This document shows positions 16,647 to 24,750 of a stretch of 64,000 nt of DNA, piece by piece. This stretch comes from Chitinophagaceae bacterium (GTDB taxonomy: Bacteria; Bacteroidota; Bacteroidia; Chitinophagales; Chitinophagaceae). A program made the translations under genes and the position numbers. The stretch's first letter is position 1, and each line of letters begins with the position of its first letter. Where the stretch lies: the NCBI GenBank assembly GCA_025360525.1, contig JANYCA010000034.1, positions 1 to 64,000 on the forward strand, written 5' to 3'. Below the pieces are notes generated by a model. It did no database searches. It was not told the DNA's origin and saw only the letters and a program-made list of their open reading frames with translations.

Positions 16647-18227
16647 TTACCTGCTTGCTGTTTCCGCATCTAGTACCTTTAATGTTTTGACATAATAGGA
16701 AAAGGCTTCTTCGGGGGAATCACCTATACATACAACACCAATTTTACCATATTGCGACAATGCGCCAATCATATGGAACATTACGCCTTTCTGGGTAACT
16801 CCATCAAAATGCAATCCATGAAACATGGCAATCTCAATCAGGTCTCTTGGTGTAAGACCTTTGTATGCGTCATTTTGTAAATTATCCGAAGCATAATAAT
16901 AGCGGTGATGTTTGGCGGGTGTTTCAAATATGCCAGTTGCCTCATTATAGTAGCCATTGGTTAATAGCTGCATCATCAGGAAGGGATGGGTTGTTCCACC
17001 CTTGCGGAGGTTTATTTCAATGGCATAATTCTTCCAGATTTCATTTTCTTTAACAGAAATAAAATCAATGCTAAAACGACCCAGTACACCTTCTTTCTTT
17101 AATGCGTGGGCAATGGTTTTTGATAATTCACCAATTTCAATTTTATAGTTTTTATCTGCAGGAAAATGAGCGCCCAGAAATACCTGCTGCGATTCTCCTC
17201 CTAAAACCTGGTCGTGGGTTGAAATTAAATCAACTTCACCTAATGGGTTTATTCTGCATTGCGCAGATGGCGAGGCTTTTACTTCACCATCTATAAATGC
17301 TTCCACAATACCTCCCATCTGTGTAAATTTTTCAAGGAAGGCGCTTGTGCTTAAATCATCTGCAACAGGAATTATTTCTTTGTACAGGTTTTGATGAATC
17401 CAGTCGTATAGTTCTCTTTTGTTTTGCAGATGTGGGTATTTTATAATTGCATTGCCTTCGCCTGAAAATCCATCATTCATTTTTATTACTGCCTTTTTCA
17501 AAGTGGGATACATATCTTTCAATGCTGCAACAGCATGTACAATATCTTCGTAACTGTACAGGTTTTCAGCGCCAGGCGGCATCGGTATTCCGGCTTTTAA
17601 AAACAATCTCCTGCTGCCGCTTTTACTACCCAGGTAGGTTAAAGATGGGTCACATCCGTAAATCGGTACCCCAAGCATTACAGATAAAGTTCTTTCAAAG
17701 GGTGTAGTATTAAAACAGGCGATATGTGCAACATGCCCAGCCGGAATACTTTGTTTGATGCGTTTCATCAAACGCTTTCTTTGCAGAATTTTTTCTGTAA
17801 GCGAAATGGAGGAGGCATCGTAACAACTTAGTAGTGTTAATCGCTCTCTTGCATGAAAACCAGTAATACCCGGCAACAGGTGTACATAATAATCTATAAT
17901 AATAGGGTCAATTGGCATACTGCTTACGTAGGTAATGTGTGTGCACGGCATTCGCAGCAGCATCAGCAAACAAAGCAGCCGTTCTTCGTAATACATTGAC
18001 CCGGTAATTTTTGAGAGAACCTCCTGGTCGAGCGTAAGACTGGGAATTACGATAATAGTTTTGGATGCAAGGTTGTCTGGAAAAAATAATTCAAACTGAT
18101 TAGAAAAAGTCTTTTGAATTTGCTCAAATTGCTCCAATTCTTCTGTAGAACCCGGCACCGGTTGATGACTGGCAAAATAATAAAATGATAAATTCTTTAA
18201 GTCGATATTCTTTCCGGAAGTGTCCAT
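16647..18227 (-). CDS. ATP-grasp peptide ligase, PGM1-related
   Basis: The 526-residue protein matches the PGM1-type carboxylate-amine ligase family, which comprises a pre-ATP-grasp domain, an ATP-grasp core and the PGM1 C-terminal domain. Diagnostic segments are GSKSGSRRLFLKAGIPMPPG (about residues 205-224), KMNDGFSGEGNA (about 256-267), GGIVEAFIDGEVKASPS, STHDQVLGGESQQVFLGAHFP and AIEINLRKGGTTHPF (metal/ATP ligands). PGM1 itself joins amino acids to a peptide in pheganomycin synthesis, but most family members have unknown substrates. No other natural-product gene is near; a small unrecognised ORF sits 29 bp upstream on the same strand. A free-standing role in capping small peptides or amino acids is inference. 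Confidence 0.85.
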   Translation of the reverse strand: MDTSGKNIDLKNLSFYYFASHQPVPGSTEELEQFEQIQKTFSNQFELFFPDNLASKTIIVIPSLTLDQEVLSKITGSMYYEERLLCLLMLLRMPCTHITYVSSMPIDPIIIDYYVHLLPGITGFHARERLTLLSCYDASSISLTEKILQRKRLMKRIKQSIPAGHVAHIACFNTTPFERTLSVMLGVPIYGCDPSLTYLGSKSGSRRLFLKAGIPMPPGAENLYSYEDIVHAVAALKDMYPTLKKAVIKMNDGFSGEGNAIIKYPHLQNKRELYDWIHQNLYKEIIPVADDLSTSAFLEKFTQMGGIVEAFIDGEVKASPSAQCRINPLGEVDLISTHDQVLGGESQQVFLGAHFPADKNYKIEIGELSKTIAHALKKEGVLGRFSIDFISVKENEIWKNYAIEINLRKGGTTHPFLMMQLLTNGYYNEATGIFETPAKHHRYYYASDNLQNDAYKGLTPRDLIEIAMFHGLHFDGVTQKGVMFHMIGALSQYGKIGVVCIGDSPEEAFSYYVKTLKVLDAETASR

Positions 18228-18256
18228 AATCGCTTATAAATTTTGCCGCAAGATGC

Positions 18257-18508
18257 TTAAAAGTCCTTCAAAAAAAACTGAGTTTCATCATACGAGGGCA
18301 AATGTTTTATCATTTTTTCTATGTCTTTGTGATAGCGCCAAACCATTTCGTTTAAAAACTGACTGGCGATAGTGAATGATACATCTTCTTTTGTAAAATA
18401 AAGAAAGCGGAAATATAAAAATGCAGCCAGATGAATTAATAAGGAAGTAGAATGGAGAGGTGTTTTTGAAACGCAGAAGACCAACGAGTTTTGGTGATTA
18501 CATTTCAT
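18257..18508 (-). CDS. Small unrecognised ORF upstream of the peptide ligase
   Basis: An ATG at 18508 opens 83 codons that end 29 bp before the ligase start, so translation coupling or an operon is possible. The product has a hydrophobic, aromatic centre (LLIHLAAFLYFRFLYF) and a charged amphipathic C-terminal half (MVWRYHKDIEKMIKHLPSYDETQF). I recognise no family. It could be a genuine small gene, a decayed fragment of something larger, or chance; position next to a peptide ligase is the only reason to keep it. Confidence 0.3.
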   Translation of the reverse strand: MKCNHQNSLVFCVSKTPLHSTSLLIHLAAFLYFRFLYFTKEDVSFTIASQFLNEMVWRYHKDIEKMIKHLPSYDETQFFLKDF

Positions 18509-18673
18509 TTTGCATATCAGACGCTAAATACCATCAACCCATAGACAAATGTTACACCCGGTAAGAAAGACCGGTCGTTTTTTATTTTAAAGAATAGGAT
18601 TTTTGTATAATAAAAGAGTACGTCCTAATATTTATTATTGGAACATGTAGTTAAGCGCAGGGCTATAAATCAT

Positions 18674-19138
18674 TTATTTTTTAGTCGGTATAATCAAAAC
18701 CGGTACATTGCTATGATGCAGTACTTTCTCTGTTACACTGCCCATTAATATTTTTTCCAGACCGCTCCTGCTATGCGATCCCATTACGATGATATCGACA
18801 GCCATTTCTTTGGCCACTTTTACAATAGATTGGGCAGAATCACCATCTTCCGTAATAATCGCAATACTTTCATCTTTCAGATGATTTTTTGTATTTTGAA
18901 GGAAACCGATGGCTGCAGTTTTTAATGCAGCCTCATCCGGAACCTGGGAAACATCTGGCATGCCAAAACCGCCAAAACCCATGATAGGGGAGTATTCCAG
19001 CGAAGAATAATATACTGCATCTTCAATTACATGTAGCAATATAATTTCTGCATTCATTGCCTTACCAAGTTCATATCCTGTTTCAGCAACCTTTTGTGCG
19101 CTGGGGTCGTAGTCTAATGTTATGAGTATCTTTTTCAT
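18674..19138 (-). CDS. Universal stress protein (UspA family)
   Basis: The 154-residue product is a single Usp domain. It begins MKKILITLDYDPSAQKVAE, has the ILLHVIED strand, and ends with the nucleotide-binding signature GSHSRSGLEKILMGS followed by VTEKVLHHSNVPVLIIP, so it belongs to the ATP-binding class of Usp proteins. These cytoplasmic proteins bind ATP and are induced in stress or starvation. It is monocistronic and divergent from a plus-strand structured segment at 19.26-19.34 kb. All expected binding residues are present. Confidence 0.95.
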   Translation of the reverse strand: MKKILITLDYDPSAQKVAETGYELGKAMNAEIILLHVIEDAVYYSSLEYSPIMGFGGFGMPDVSQVPDEAALKTAAIGFLQNTKNHLKDESIAIITEDGDSAQSIVKVAKEMAVDIIVMGSHSRSGLEKILMGSVTEKVLHHSNVPVLIIPTKK

Positions 19139-19261
19139 TACATAAAGGTAGTATCCTTGAATGAACTTTGCTTGAGAAAATTTATGACAGTTTAATTTTT
19201 AGGGGTAATGAATCCTTTGTTAATAATTTGATTTTTTAAAAGGCGCTTTTTTGTTGTAGAA

Positions 19262-19340
19262 CCGATTTATCTCCTTTGGGTGAGTGGTTCGGGGCTTTAG
19301 AAAATGGGGGGCCAGGATGAATATCCAGCCCCGTTTTTTT
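19262..19340 (+). ncRNA. Candidate small structured RNA ending in an intrinsic terminator
   Basis: On the plus strand CGGGGCT (19290-19296) can pair with AGCCCCG (19327-19333), enclosing a GGAT/ATCC hairpin, and seven T residues follow directly. Just before it, GAACC (19259-19263) and GGTTC (19286-19290) can pair around a second hairpin. The G-rich segment at 19305-19312 offers a competing partner for the CCCC strand. No plus-strand gene precedes it, so an independent small transcript is possible. No known RNA family was recognised. Confidence 0.3.
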
Positions 19341-19678
19341 AATCCAATATCCTATGAAAAACCTATTGCAAAGAAATGCATTTTTAAAAAACAACGTTTA
19401 TATGAAAACTTTTATAGTTTATATAAATCACACTTTTTGGGGACAACATACTTGCATGCGATATTAAAAAATTATTAAATGCCGATACAGTAGAAGTGAC
19501 TTCTATACAAAATTGTCTGCCAAAGGCCTTGTTATTTTTGTTTGAACCATGAATTGAAGAACATGTTTTAGAGGTTTATCATTCGGACGATTTTCTAATC
19601 ACCATTTTATTTTAAATGAATTTAATGCTCGGGAATGTTACCGCTGGTTAACCTGTGCAATCCCCAAACGGGTTACAC

Positions 19679-19714
19679 AAATTAAACAGCCGCTTTACAA
19701 CGACTGTTTAATTT
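19679..19714 (-). terminator. Hairpin after the second PorT-like gene
   Basis: AAATTAAACAG and CTGTTTAATTT form a perfect 11-bp stem around a 14-base loop. It lies 20 bp beyond the stop codon of the minus-strand barrel gene; read in that direction the stem ends in an A/T-rich strand. Confidence 0.6.
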
Positions 19715-19734
19715 AAAGAATGCGTAAAAAATAA

Positions 19735-20397
19735 TTAAAAACTCATAGATGCACCTATCTTAATTCCCTGGTTGTACGTTTGAAGATTTTGGCCGGCATT
19801 TACTTTGGATAATCCCCGCTCGTATGATGCTGTGAGCCTGATGCCATTGCTGAATTTATATCCAATACCTGCAGTAACTGCAGCATCCCAGCGGTTTAAC
19901 TGGCTTGTAACATCCATTTTATTATTAAATAAATTGATTCCTAACACACCCGCTTTTGTAATTAAGGTTGCGTTGGTTAAATAAGAAATCTGGGGGCCGG
20001 CAAATAGCTGGAAGCCATTAAAATTGGCTTTTAACACAACAGGCATGTCAATGTAATTTGATTGCAACCTGGTGAATGCCTGGGCGCTCAACAGACCAAT
20101 ACCTTTTACGGAATATGTACCACCTATTTCGTATCCTTTTGATGAATAATACAAGCCAGGTTCAACCGAAAAATTATTGCCAACGGGGATATTGGTAAAA
20201 CCACCTGCATAAAAGCCTGCAACTGTTTTAGTGGTTACAATTCCGTTTGTAAGATTTAGCAACTGCTGCATATTTTTTATGGCATCGCCCCGCATGCCGC
20301 TAACAGTAACACCAGCGCCTGCACCAAATGTAGCAGTTTGTGCATAACAACCCAATGACAGAACTAAACTAACTGAAAGTAAAAAATTGTTTTTCAT
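19735..20397 (-). CDS. PorT-like outer-membrane beta-barrel protein
   Basis: I choose the ATG at 20397, which gives a 220-residue product with a normal signal peptide (MKNNFLLSVSLVLSLGCYAQ); an in-frame start four codons upstream is also possible. The mature part shows beta-barrel strands of the PorT/OMP_b-brl_2 type: ATFGAGAGVTVSGMRGD, NFSVEPGLYYSSKGYEI, NGFQLFAGPQISYLTNA, AAVTAGIGYKFSNGIRL and the closing GIKIGASMSF with terminal Phe. It is expected in the outer membrane; function unknown. It is a distant relative of the barrel at 15.5 kb and has its own terminator hairpin. Confidence 0.85.
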   Translation of the reverse strand: MKNNFLLSVSLVLSLGCYAQTATFGAGAGVTVSGMRGDAIKNMQQLLNLTNGIVTTKTVAGFYAGGFTNIPVGNNFSVEPGLYYSSKGYEIGGTYSVKGIGLLSAQAFTRLQSNYIDMPVVLKANFNGFQLFAGPQISYLTNATLITKAGVLGINLFNNKMDVTSQLNRWDAAVTAGIGYKFSNGIRLTASYERGLSKVNAGQNLQTYNQGIKIGASMSF

Positions 20398-20595
20398 AAA
20401 AATCCGCATTCGGGTTTTACAGCCGCCTGCTGCTATAAGAAGGAAGATCGTTACAAAAGATTAATTACCGGCACATAAGGTTTTGTTAAAGGCAAGTAGT
20501 GAAATCACTGATGCACTTGAGGGGTAAACACAGTACAAGATGAGCGCTTTTTTTAACTGAAATGTATATCGGTTAATGTAATAAAATCTATTTTT

Positions 20596-21126
20596 TTAAA
20601 CTGATCGTTTTAAGATAACCATACCCCGGAATTTTTTTTTCATGCGTGAATATTTAGGCAAGGGTAACTGCAGACTTCCACAAATGCTGTATCCGGCCTT
20701 TCTGTAAAAAGTGATTGCTTCGGCACTGGTGTCCATTGCTTTTAAAAAGATGATTTCTTTTTTTAACGCACGTGCTTTTTCCAACGCATACTCCATCAGT
20801 GTTCTTCCTAATCCTTTGCCCATAGCAGCTTGTCGGAGGTAAATTCGTTCTACCTCTATGGCTTTGCTCTTTTCTTCAGTCGCCAAAACAGCATTCAACA
20901 CTATCTTTAAATATCCTAAACTTTTACCATTTTCAGTAGCAAGTATATACTCGGTATTTGTATCGATGAGCTCATTTTCTATTTTGTCTGGCTCATAAGC
21001 AGTATTCATATACCATACTGCGCCTTCAGCATGCCATAAATGTAAATAGTGTTCTTTGTAAATATCTTTTGCAAGTATTGATATCAATTCAGCATCTGCA
21101 ACCGTTGCTCTATAAAGGCTTATCAT
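20596..21126 (-). CDS. GNAT family N-acetyltransferase
   Basis: The 176-residue product starts best at the ATG at 21126 (MISLYRATVADAELISILAK), where the GNAT fold begins; the longer frame upstream adds 31 residues unlike the family. It has the GNAT acetyl-CoA motif VERIYLRQAAMGKGLGRTLME (Q/R-x-x-G-x-G/A pattern) and a following FLKAMDTSAEAITFYRKAGY segment that is typical of small-molecule acetyltransferases. The substrate is not predictable. It is monocistronic, with a 196-bp divergent spacer to the DUF4256 gene. Confidence 0.88.
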   Translation of the reverse strand: MISLYRATVADAELISILAKDIYKEHYLHLWHAEGAVWYMNTAYEPDKIENELIDTNTEYILATENGKSLGYLKIVLNAVLATEEKSKAIEVERIYLRQAAMGKGLGRTLMEYALEKARALKKEIIFLKAMDTSAEAITFYRKAGYSICGSLQLPLPKYSRMKKKFRGMVILKRSV

Positions 21127-21322
21127 AAGTTTTTTAAAAAATGTAGCTAAAACTAATAGGTGCGATTCACACACTCCGGATATTGTTGTAGTTAATTTAC
21201 ATGTTTGTAAAGTTAGCAATGGTTGATATATAATAAGTAAGTATTGTTTGTTAAACGTAAATAGTTATTTACTTTGTTATCTTTAAATTACAAGAAAGAA
21301 AAACTTTTTAAAAAAAGCGTTT

Positions 21323-21913
21323 ATGTCAAAGCAAAATCCAAATAAAATCCAATCAAAACATGCCGCCTTGTCTGCAACACGCTGTGAAGAATTGCTTAGT
21401 ATACTAAGCGACCGTTTCGACAAAAATATGAGTCGCCATAAAGGGCTGGCTTGGGTAAAAATTCAAACGAAGCTAAAAGGCAATAACATAAAATTGTGGT
21501 CGCTTAACGAATTGGAAATAACCGGGGGCGAACCGGACGTAATTGGTTACGATGAAAACACAGACGAATATATTTTTTGTGATTGCTCAGCCGAAAGCCC
21601 CAAAGGCCGACGAAGTATTTGCTACGATCAGGAAGGACTGGACTCCAGGAAGGAATTTAAACCGGAAAACAATGCCATCAATATGGCAGCGGCCATGGGT
21701 GTAGAAATTTTAGGTGAAGAAGAATACAGGGAGTTGCAGCAGCTTGGAAGTTTTGATACAAAAACATCCAGTTGGTTAAAAACTCCGGATGACATTAGGC
21801 AACTCGGTGGTGCCATCTTTGCTGATTTTCGCTATGGGCATGTTTTTGTGTATCACAACGGCGCTCAATCTTACTACGGTGGCAGGGCTTTCCGTGGCGC
21901 ATTAAGGGTTTAA
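21323..21913 (+). CDS. DUF4256 domain protein
   Basis: The 196-residue protein is a full-length DUF4256 member: it has RCEELLSILSDRFDKNMSRH near the N-terminus, LNELEITGGEPDVIGYD and FCDCSAESPKGRRSICYD in the middle, and GGAIFADFRYGHVFVYHNGAQSYY close to the end, all conserved in the family. No function is established for DUF4256. There is no signal peptide or membrane segment, so it is cytoplasmic. The upstream region contains a near -7 box (TATCTTTA). Standalone gene. Confidence 0.9.
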   Translation: MSKQNPNKIQSKHAALSATRCEELLSILSDRFDKNMSRHKGLAWVKIQTKLKGNNIKLWSLNELEITGGEPDVIGYDENTDEYIFCDCSAESPKGRRSICYDQEGLDSRKEFKPENNAINMAAAMGVEILGEEEYRELQQLGSFDTKTSSWLKTPDDIRQLGGAIFADFRYGHVFVYHNGAQSYYGGRAFRGALRV

Positions 21914-22053
21914 ATATTGCACAAAGTACTTAGTCTACATTTGCTTAAGCTTTGTTTGATAAATAGATTAAAAATGCCGGCATTAATTTAAATATGAACA
22001 GCAAAATAAAGATAGGGTCGTTGGCACCTACTATAACTGTTTGGTGAAATTAC

Positions 22054-22380
22054 TTAAGCAGTTTTGTTTCCATCATCATACATACTAATAAGGGCCTGCA
22101 TAGTTTCCTTTAACGCACCAGACGCTTCATCAAAAAAATTATCTTTATTTTTTTTGGAAGCCTTGTTGTCAGTTGATTTTTTAATGTTGGATCTTACCAT
22201 ATCGAGTTCGTCAAAAAAAACGGGCATATTTTTTTCGTAAAAACTATTCACTGCTTCAATATTTATCAGCAAATCTTCATATTCGTTTACAATGCTATTG
22301 ATTTCTTTTACATTCTCCAGCGAATGCCTTCTTGGTATACGGTTAAATAAAGCATTTAAAGTTGTTGTTGTTGAATTCAT
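22054..22380 (-). CDS. Hypothetical cytoplasmic protein, 108 residues
   Basis: The product is mostly helical and charged: an N-terminal part LFNRIPRRHSLENVKEINSIVNEYEDLLINIEA would form a coiled-coil-like helix, then a Lys-rich linker (KKSTDNKASKKNKDNF), then a short helix. No signal peptide, membrane segment or known motif is visible, and I recognise no family. The regular codon pattern and clean ATG argue for a real gene. It stands alone, with the cupin gene 169 bp upstream on the same strand. Confidence 0.6.
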   Translation of the reverse strand: MNSTTTTLNALFNRIPRRHSLENVKEINSIVNEYEDLLINIEAVNSFYEKNMPVFFDELDMVRSNIKKSTDNKASKKNKDNFFDEASGALKETMQALISMYDDGNKTA

Positions 22381-22548
22381 CGATTGTGTTTAAAATGATT
22401 TACAACAAATGTACACTTAAGGGCACCAGCGCTGCTGTGTAATTTAAATGGGTTGCATGTGCGCTTTAAACCAAAACATTAATATAAGTTAGGTTCAGTG
22501 ACCAAATTTTTTAAGATGCTATTTAATAGCTGCTATGCAGCATTAACG

Positions 22549-22869
22549 TTACAAGGTTTTGTATTCCTCTCTAACAGGACTAAAAACATCAACCAATGTA
22601 CACACAGTTTTTGCATATGCGCTGTGCCATACATTAGGTGGAATTACGTGGTAGCTGCCTGCAGTTAATGAATAGATAATGCCGGCAATATCCATATCCA
22701 GCTCACCTTCCAGGATATAAGTTATCTGTTCATGTATATGTTGATGCAATGGCATAACAGTGCCAGCATCAATTTTAACCAGCCCAAAACTAATATTTTG
22801 CCCATGGGCATAATGGCCTGTTATCCCCTCCATTAATTGTTTCGGTGCGATGTCCTGTATCTGTTGCAT
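22549..22869 (-). CDS. Small cupin-domain protein
   Basis: The 106-residue product is a single cupin barrel. Motif 1 is the GTVMPLHQHIHEQITYILEGELDMDIAG stretch, which supplies His and Glu metal ligands, and motif 2 is the later YHVIPPNVWHSAYA segment with the second His. Small cupins of this type bind a metal and act as isomerases, dioxygenases or sugar-binding regulators; which of these applies here cannot be told. No signal peptide. It is 169 bp upstream of the hypothetical gene on the same strand. Confidence 0.88.
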   Translation of the reverse strand: MQQIQDIAPKQLMEGITGHYAHGQNISFGLVKIDAGTVMPLHQHIHEQITYILEGELDMDIAGIIYSLTAGSYHVIPPNVWHSAYAKTVCTLVDVFSPVREEYKTL

Positions 22870-23259
22870 CAGTGAGCGTATTTTTTAAAATGATCAGAAT
22901 ATTTTTAAACTAAAAACCGGATAAAAAACAGCTACTTCTTTTAATGCTTATTAGTATCCTCTTTTAAATGAAAGTACTAAAATGATTTTATAATGTGGAA
23001 CAAAGGATTGTTTTTAGACAATTGTGCTACTTATTGTAAACGGTTTTCCAGTAGGTTGAATCAGTTTTAAAAGAACCTGCCGATGGTATATTATTTATTT
23101 TTTTTAGTTTAAACTTCACTGAAAGCAGGCTGTCTAAACGACTTCTTTTCCAAAAAATAGACTTTTATCTCCCCATAATTTGTTTACAGTTTATAATCAT
23201 GTTTGGCACGGTTTAAGCATATACCGTTAATATAAATAATCACTTTTAAAAAAAAGTTT
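22870..23259. other. Spacer with the sigma-54 promoter candidate
   Basis: A 390-bp divergent spacer without ORFs. Its main content is a -24/-12 type promoter at 23203-23219. An imperfect palindrome ACGGT...ACCGT (23208-23227) overlaps the promoter and could be an operator or a downstream stem. Confidence 0.5.
23203..23219 (+). promoter_or_regulatory. Sigma-54 (RpoN) promoter candidate
   Basis: TTGGCACG at 23203-23210 is a perfect -24 element. After four bases, AAGCA follows with the essential GC at exactly the -12 position. The predicted transcription start is near 23230, giving a leader of about 30 bp to the ATG at 23260. Such promoters need an AAA+ enhancer-binding activator; no activator gene or obvious upstream binding site is present in the window. 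Confidence 0.6.
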
Positions 23260-23664
23260 ATGAAAAATCTAATTACAATGCTCAGTGTTATAGCAGTAAT
23301 CGCTTCGTGTAAAAATTCTACTGCCGACAATACAAAAGTTCTAGCTGCCTATAAAGACTCTGTTGAACATGCGGAATTTAATAAATGGAAAGCAGCAAAA
23401 GATGCAAAACAAAATGAAAAGACAATCGTCTATAAAACCTTGCCTGCTGAAAATTCAAGTGCTCCAGTGCAGGCAGTTCCACAAAAGCAAGGATGGAGTA
23501 AAGCAGCAAAAGGTGCCGTAATTGGTGGTGTAACGGGTGCAGCGGCAGGTGCCATTATTGACAAAAAGAACCGTGCCGCCGGAGCCGTTATTGGTGGTGT
23601 TGCAGGTGCAGGTGTTGGTTATGGGATAGGCAGGCACATAGACAAAAAGAATGGCCGTAACTAA
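23260..23664 (+). CDS. Glycine-zipper lipoprotein
   Basis: The 134-residue product has a lipoprotein signal (MLSVIAVIASCKN, lipobox Cys at about residue 17), a hydrophilic linker, and two glycine-zipper segments, KGAVIGGVTGAAAGAIIDKKN and GAVIGGVAGAGVGYGIGRH, at about residues 87-130. Glycine-zipper domains of this YMGG/OmpA-like type insert in or span a membrane and often make envelope stress or peptidoglycan-linked lipoproteins. It lies directly behind the best sigma-54 promoter candidate of the window and ends in a strong terminator, so it is monocistronic and may be an envelope stress gene (inference). Confidence 0.85.
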   Translation: MKNLITMLSVIAVIASCKNSTADNTKVLAAYKDSVEHAEFNKWKAAKDAKQNEKTIVYKTLPAENSSAPVQAVPQKQGWSKAAKGAVIGGVTGAAAGAIIDKKNRAAGAVIGGVAGAGVGYGIGRHIDKKNGRN

Positions 23665-23681
23665 TTTAATTCAAAACATAC

Positions 23682-23711
23682 AAACGGAATCCATCAAGGA
23701 TTCCGTTTTTT
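23682..23711 (+). terminator. Intrinsic terminator of the glycine-zipper gene
   Basis: AAACGGAATCC and GGATTCCGTTT form a perfect 11-bp stem with a five-base loop, followed by a T-run. It starts 18 bp after the stop codon. Confidence 0.93.
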
Positions 23712-23729
23712 ATATTAATTCTTTTCATC

Positions 23730-24680
23730 GTGAATTATCTTGATCTTATATTATTAGTCATCATTTTGTTGACAGGTTGGATAGGATTTAAAAGAGGGTT
23801 TATCCGTTTATTTTTACTGTTAACTAAATGGATAGGTGCTTTTTTGTTAGCCTTTTTTTTATACCTTAATGTTGCCCCCATACTTAGTGCAAATTTTATA
23901 GTCCCAGATCAATGGCAGCTCCCTATTTCTTTTTGCCTGGTTTTTCTGGTTGGCTTCCTTGTAATATCGCTTGGTATTTACTTTCTCAATAAGGTTTTAC
24001 GTCCCGAGCTTCAAAATGCCTATATCAACAGGTTTGCAGGAATAATTCCGGGAATAGCACTAGGACTGTTATCAGCTTTACTAATTGTAAAAGTGACTGC
24101 TGCATCTTTGTGGCTGGATGCAGCTGCTGAAGCAAGGCAGGGAGCAATCACCCATCCATTAAATAGTTCGGCTGATTGGTCTATCAATAAAATGAGCAGT
24201 ATTTTCAATACGCCAATCCAGCAAAAAATTTCAGGTGCTTTTGGAGCTGGTTCAGGCGGTAATCTATTTGAAGAATTTAAATGCGATAATTTTATTTCAA
24301 GAGCAGACCTTGAGCAACAATTATTGCAGTTAGTAAACAAAGAAAGATCTGCAGTGGGACTAGTAAAAGTAGTGGCTGATGAAGCATTAAAAAATGCAGC
24401 CCTTAAGCATGCCGAAGATATGTTTACTAGAGGTTATTTTTCTCACGAAACACCCGAAGGAATCGATCCCTTTGAAAGAATGAATCAACTCCATATTCGT
24501 TTTAAAGCAGCGGGCGAAAACCTGGCACATTCTAATGCTTTGCTATCAGCTCATACAGGACTGATGAATTCTCCCGGCCATCGTGCAAATATTTTAAACG
24601 CCCATTTCGGGAGGCTGGGGATAGCCATACTGGATGGAGGAGATAAAGGACTAATGATTGTTGAGGAATTTAGGAATTAA
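23730..24680 (+). CDS. CvpA-like membrane domain fused to a CAP/SCP domain
   Basis: Start is a GTG at 23730, the only plausible initiation site before the conserved N-terminus. The first about 160 residues are a CvpA-type membrane domain with four hydrophobic spans (LDLILLVIILLTGWIGFKRG, LLLTKWIGAFLLAFFLYLNV, ISFCLVFLVGFLVISLGIYF, PGIALGLLSALLIVK). The C-terminal part (about 195-316) is a CAP/SCP domain: LVNKERSAVG, NAALKHAEDMFTRGYFSHETPEG and AGENLAHSN...LMNSPGHRANILN, including the conserved His/Glu cavity residues. The CAP domain should face the periplasm. CAP domains bind or cleave envelope components, but the function of this fusion is not established. Single gene after a terminator. Confidence 0.9.
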   Translation: MNYLDLILLVIILLTGWIGFKRGFIRLFLLLTKWIGAFLLAFFLYLNVAPILSANFIVPDQWQLPISFCLVFLVGFLVISLGIYFLNKVLRPELQNAYINRFAGIIPGIALGLLSALLIVKVTAASLWLDAAAEARQGAITHPLNSSADWSINKMSSIFNTPIQQKISGAFGAGSGGNLFEEFKCDNFISRADLEQQLLQLVNKERSAVGLVKVVADEALKNAALKHAEDMFTRGYFSHETPEGIDPFERMNQLHIRFKAAGENLAHSNALLSAHTGLMNSPGHRANILNAHFGRLGIAILDGGDKGLMIVEEFRN

Positions 24681-24750
24681 ATAGTTTAAGGATGCTTACC
24701 AAAAATATTTTATCCAGTTGTGATAACATTTTGCCAGATTTGTTTCCATT

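Larger units (their letters stand above)
19139..19734. other. Gene-free spacer between Usp and barrel genes
   Basis: About 600 bp without a convincing gene. It contains a plus-strand structured segment with a T-run (about 19262-19340) and a terminator for the minus-strand barrel gene (19679-19714). The rest is AT-rich and has no recognisable feature. Confidence 0.5.

Noticed and set aside
16361..16690. GTG-initiated plus-strand frame of 109 codons
   Set aside because: It overlaps the antisense of the ATP-grasp gene end and its product has no domain or consistent coding character.
19284..19478. 64-codon plus-strand frame
   Set aside because: It begins inside the hairpin/terminator structure and has no coding features.
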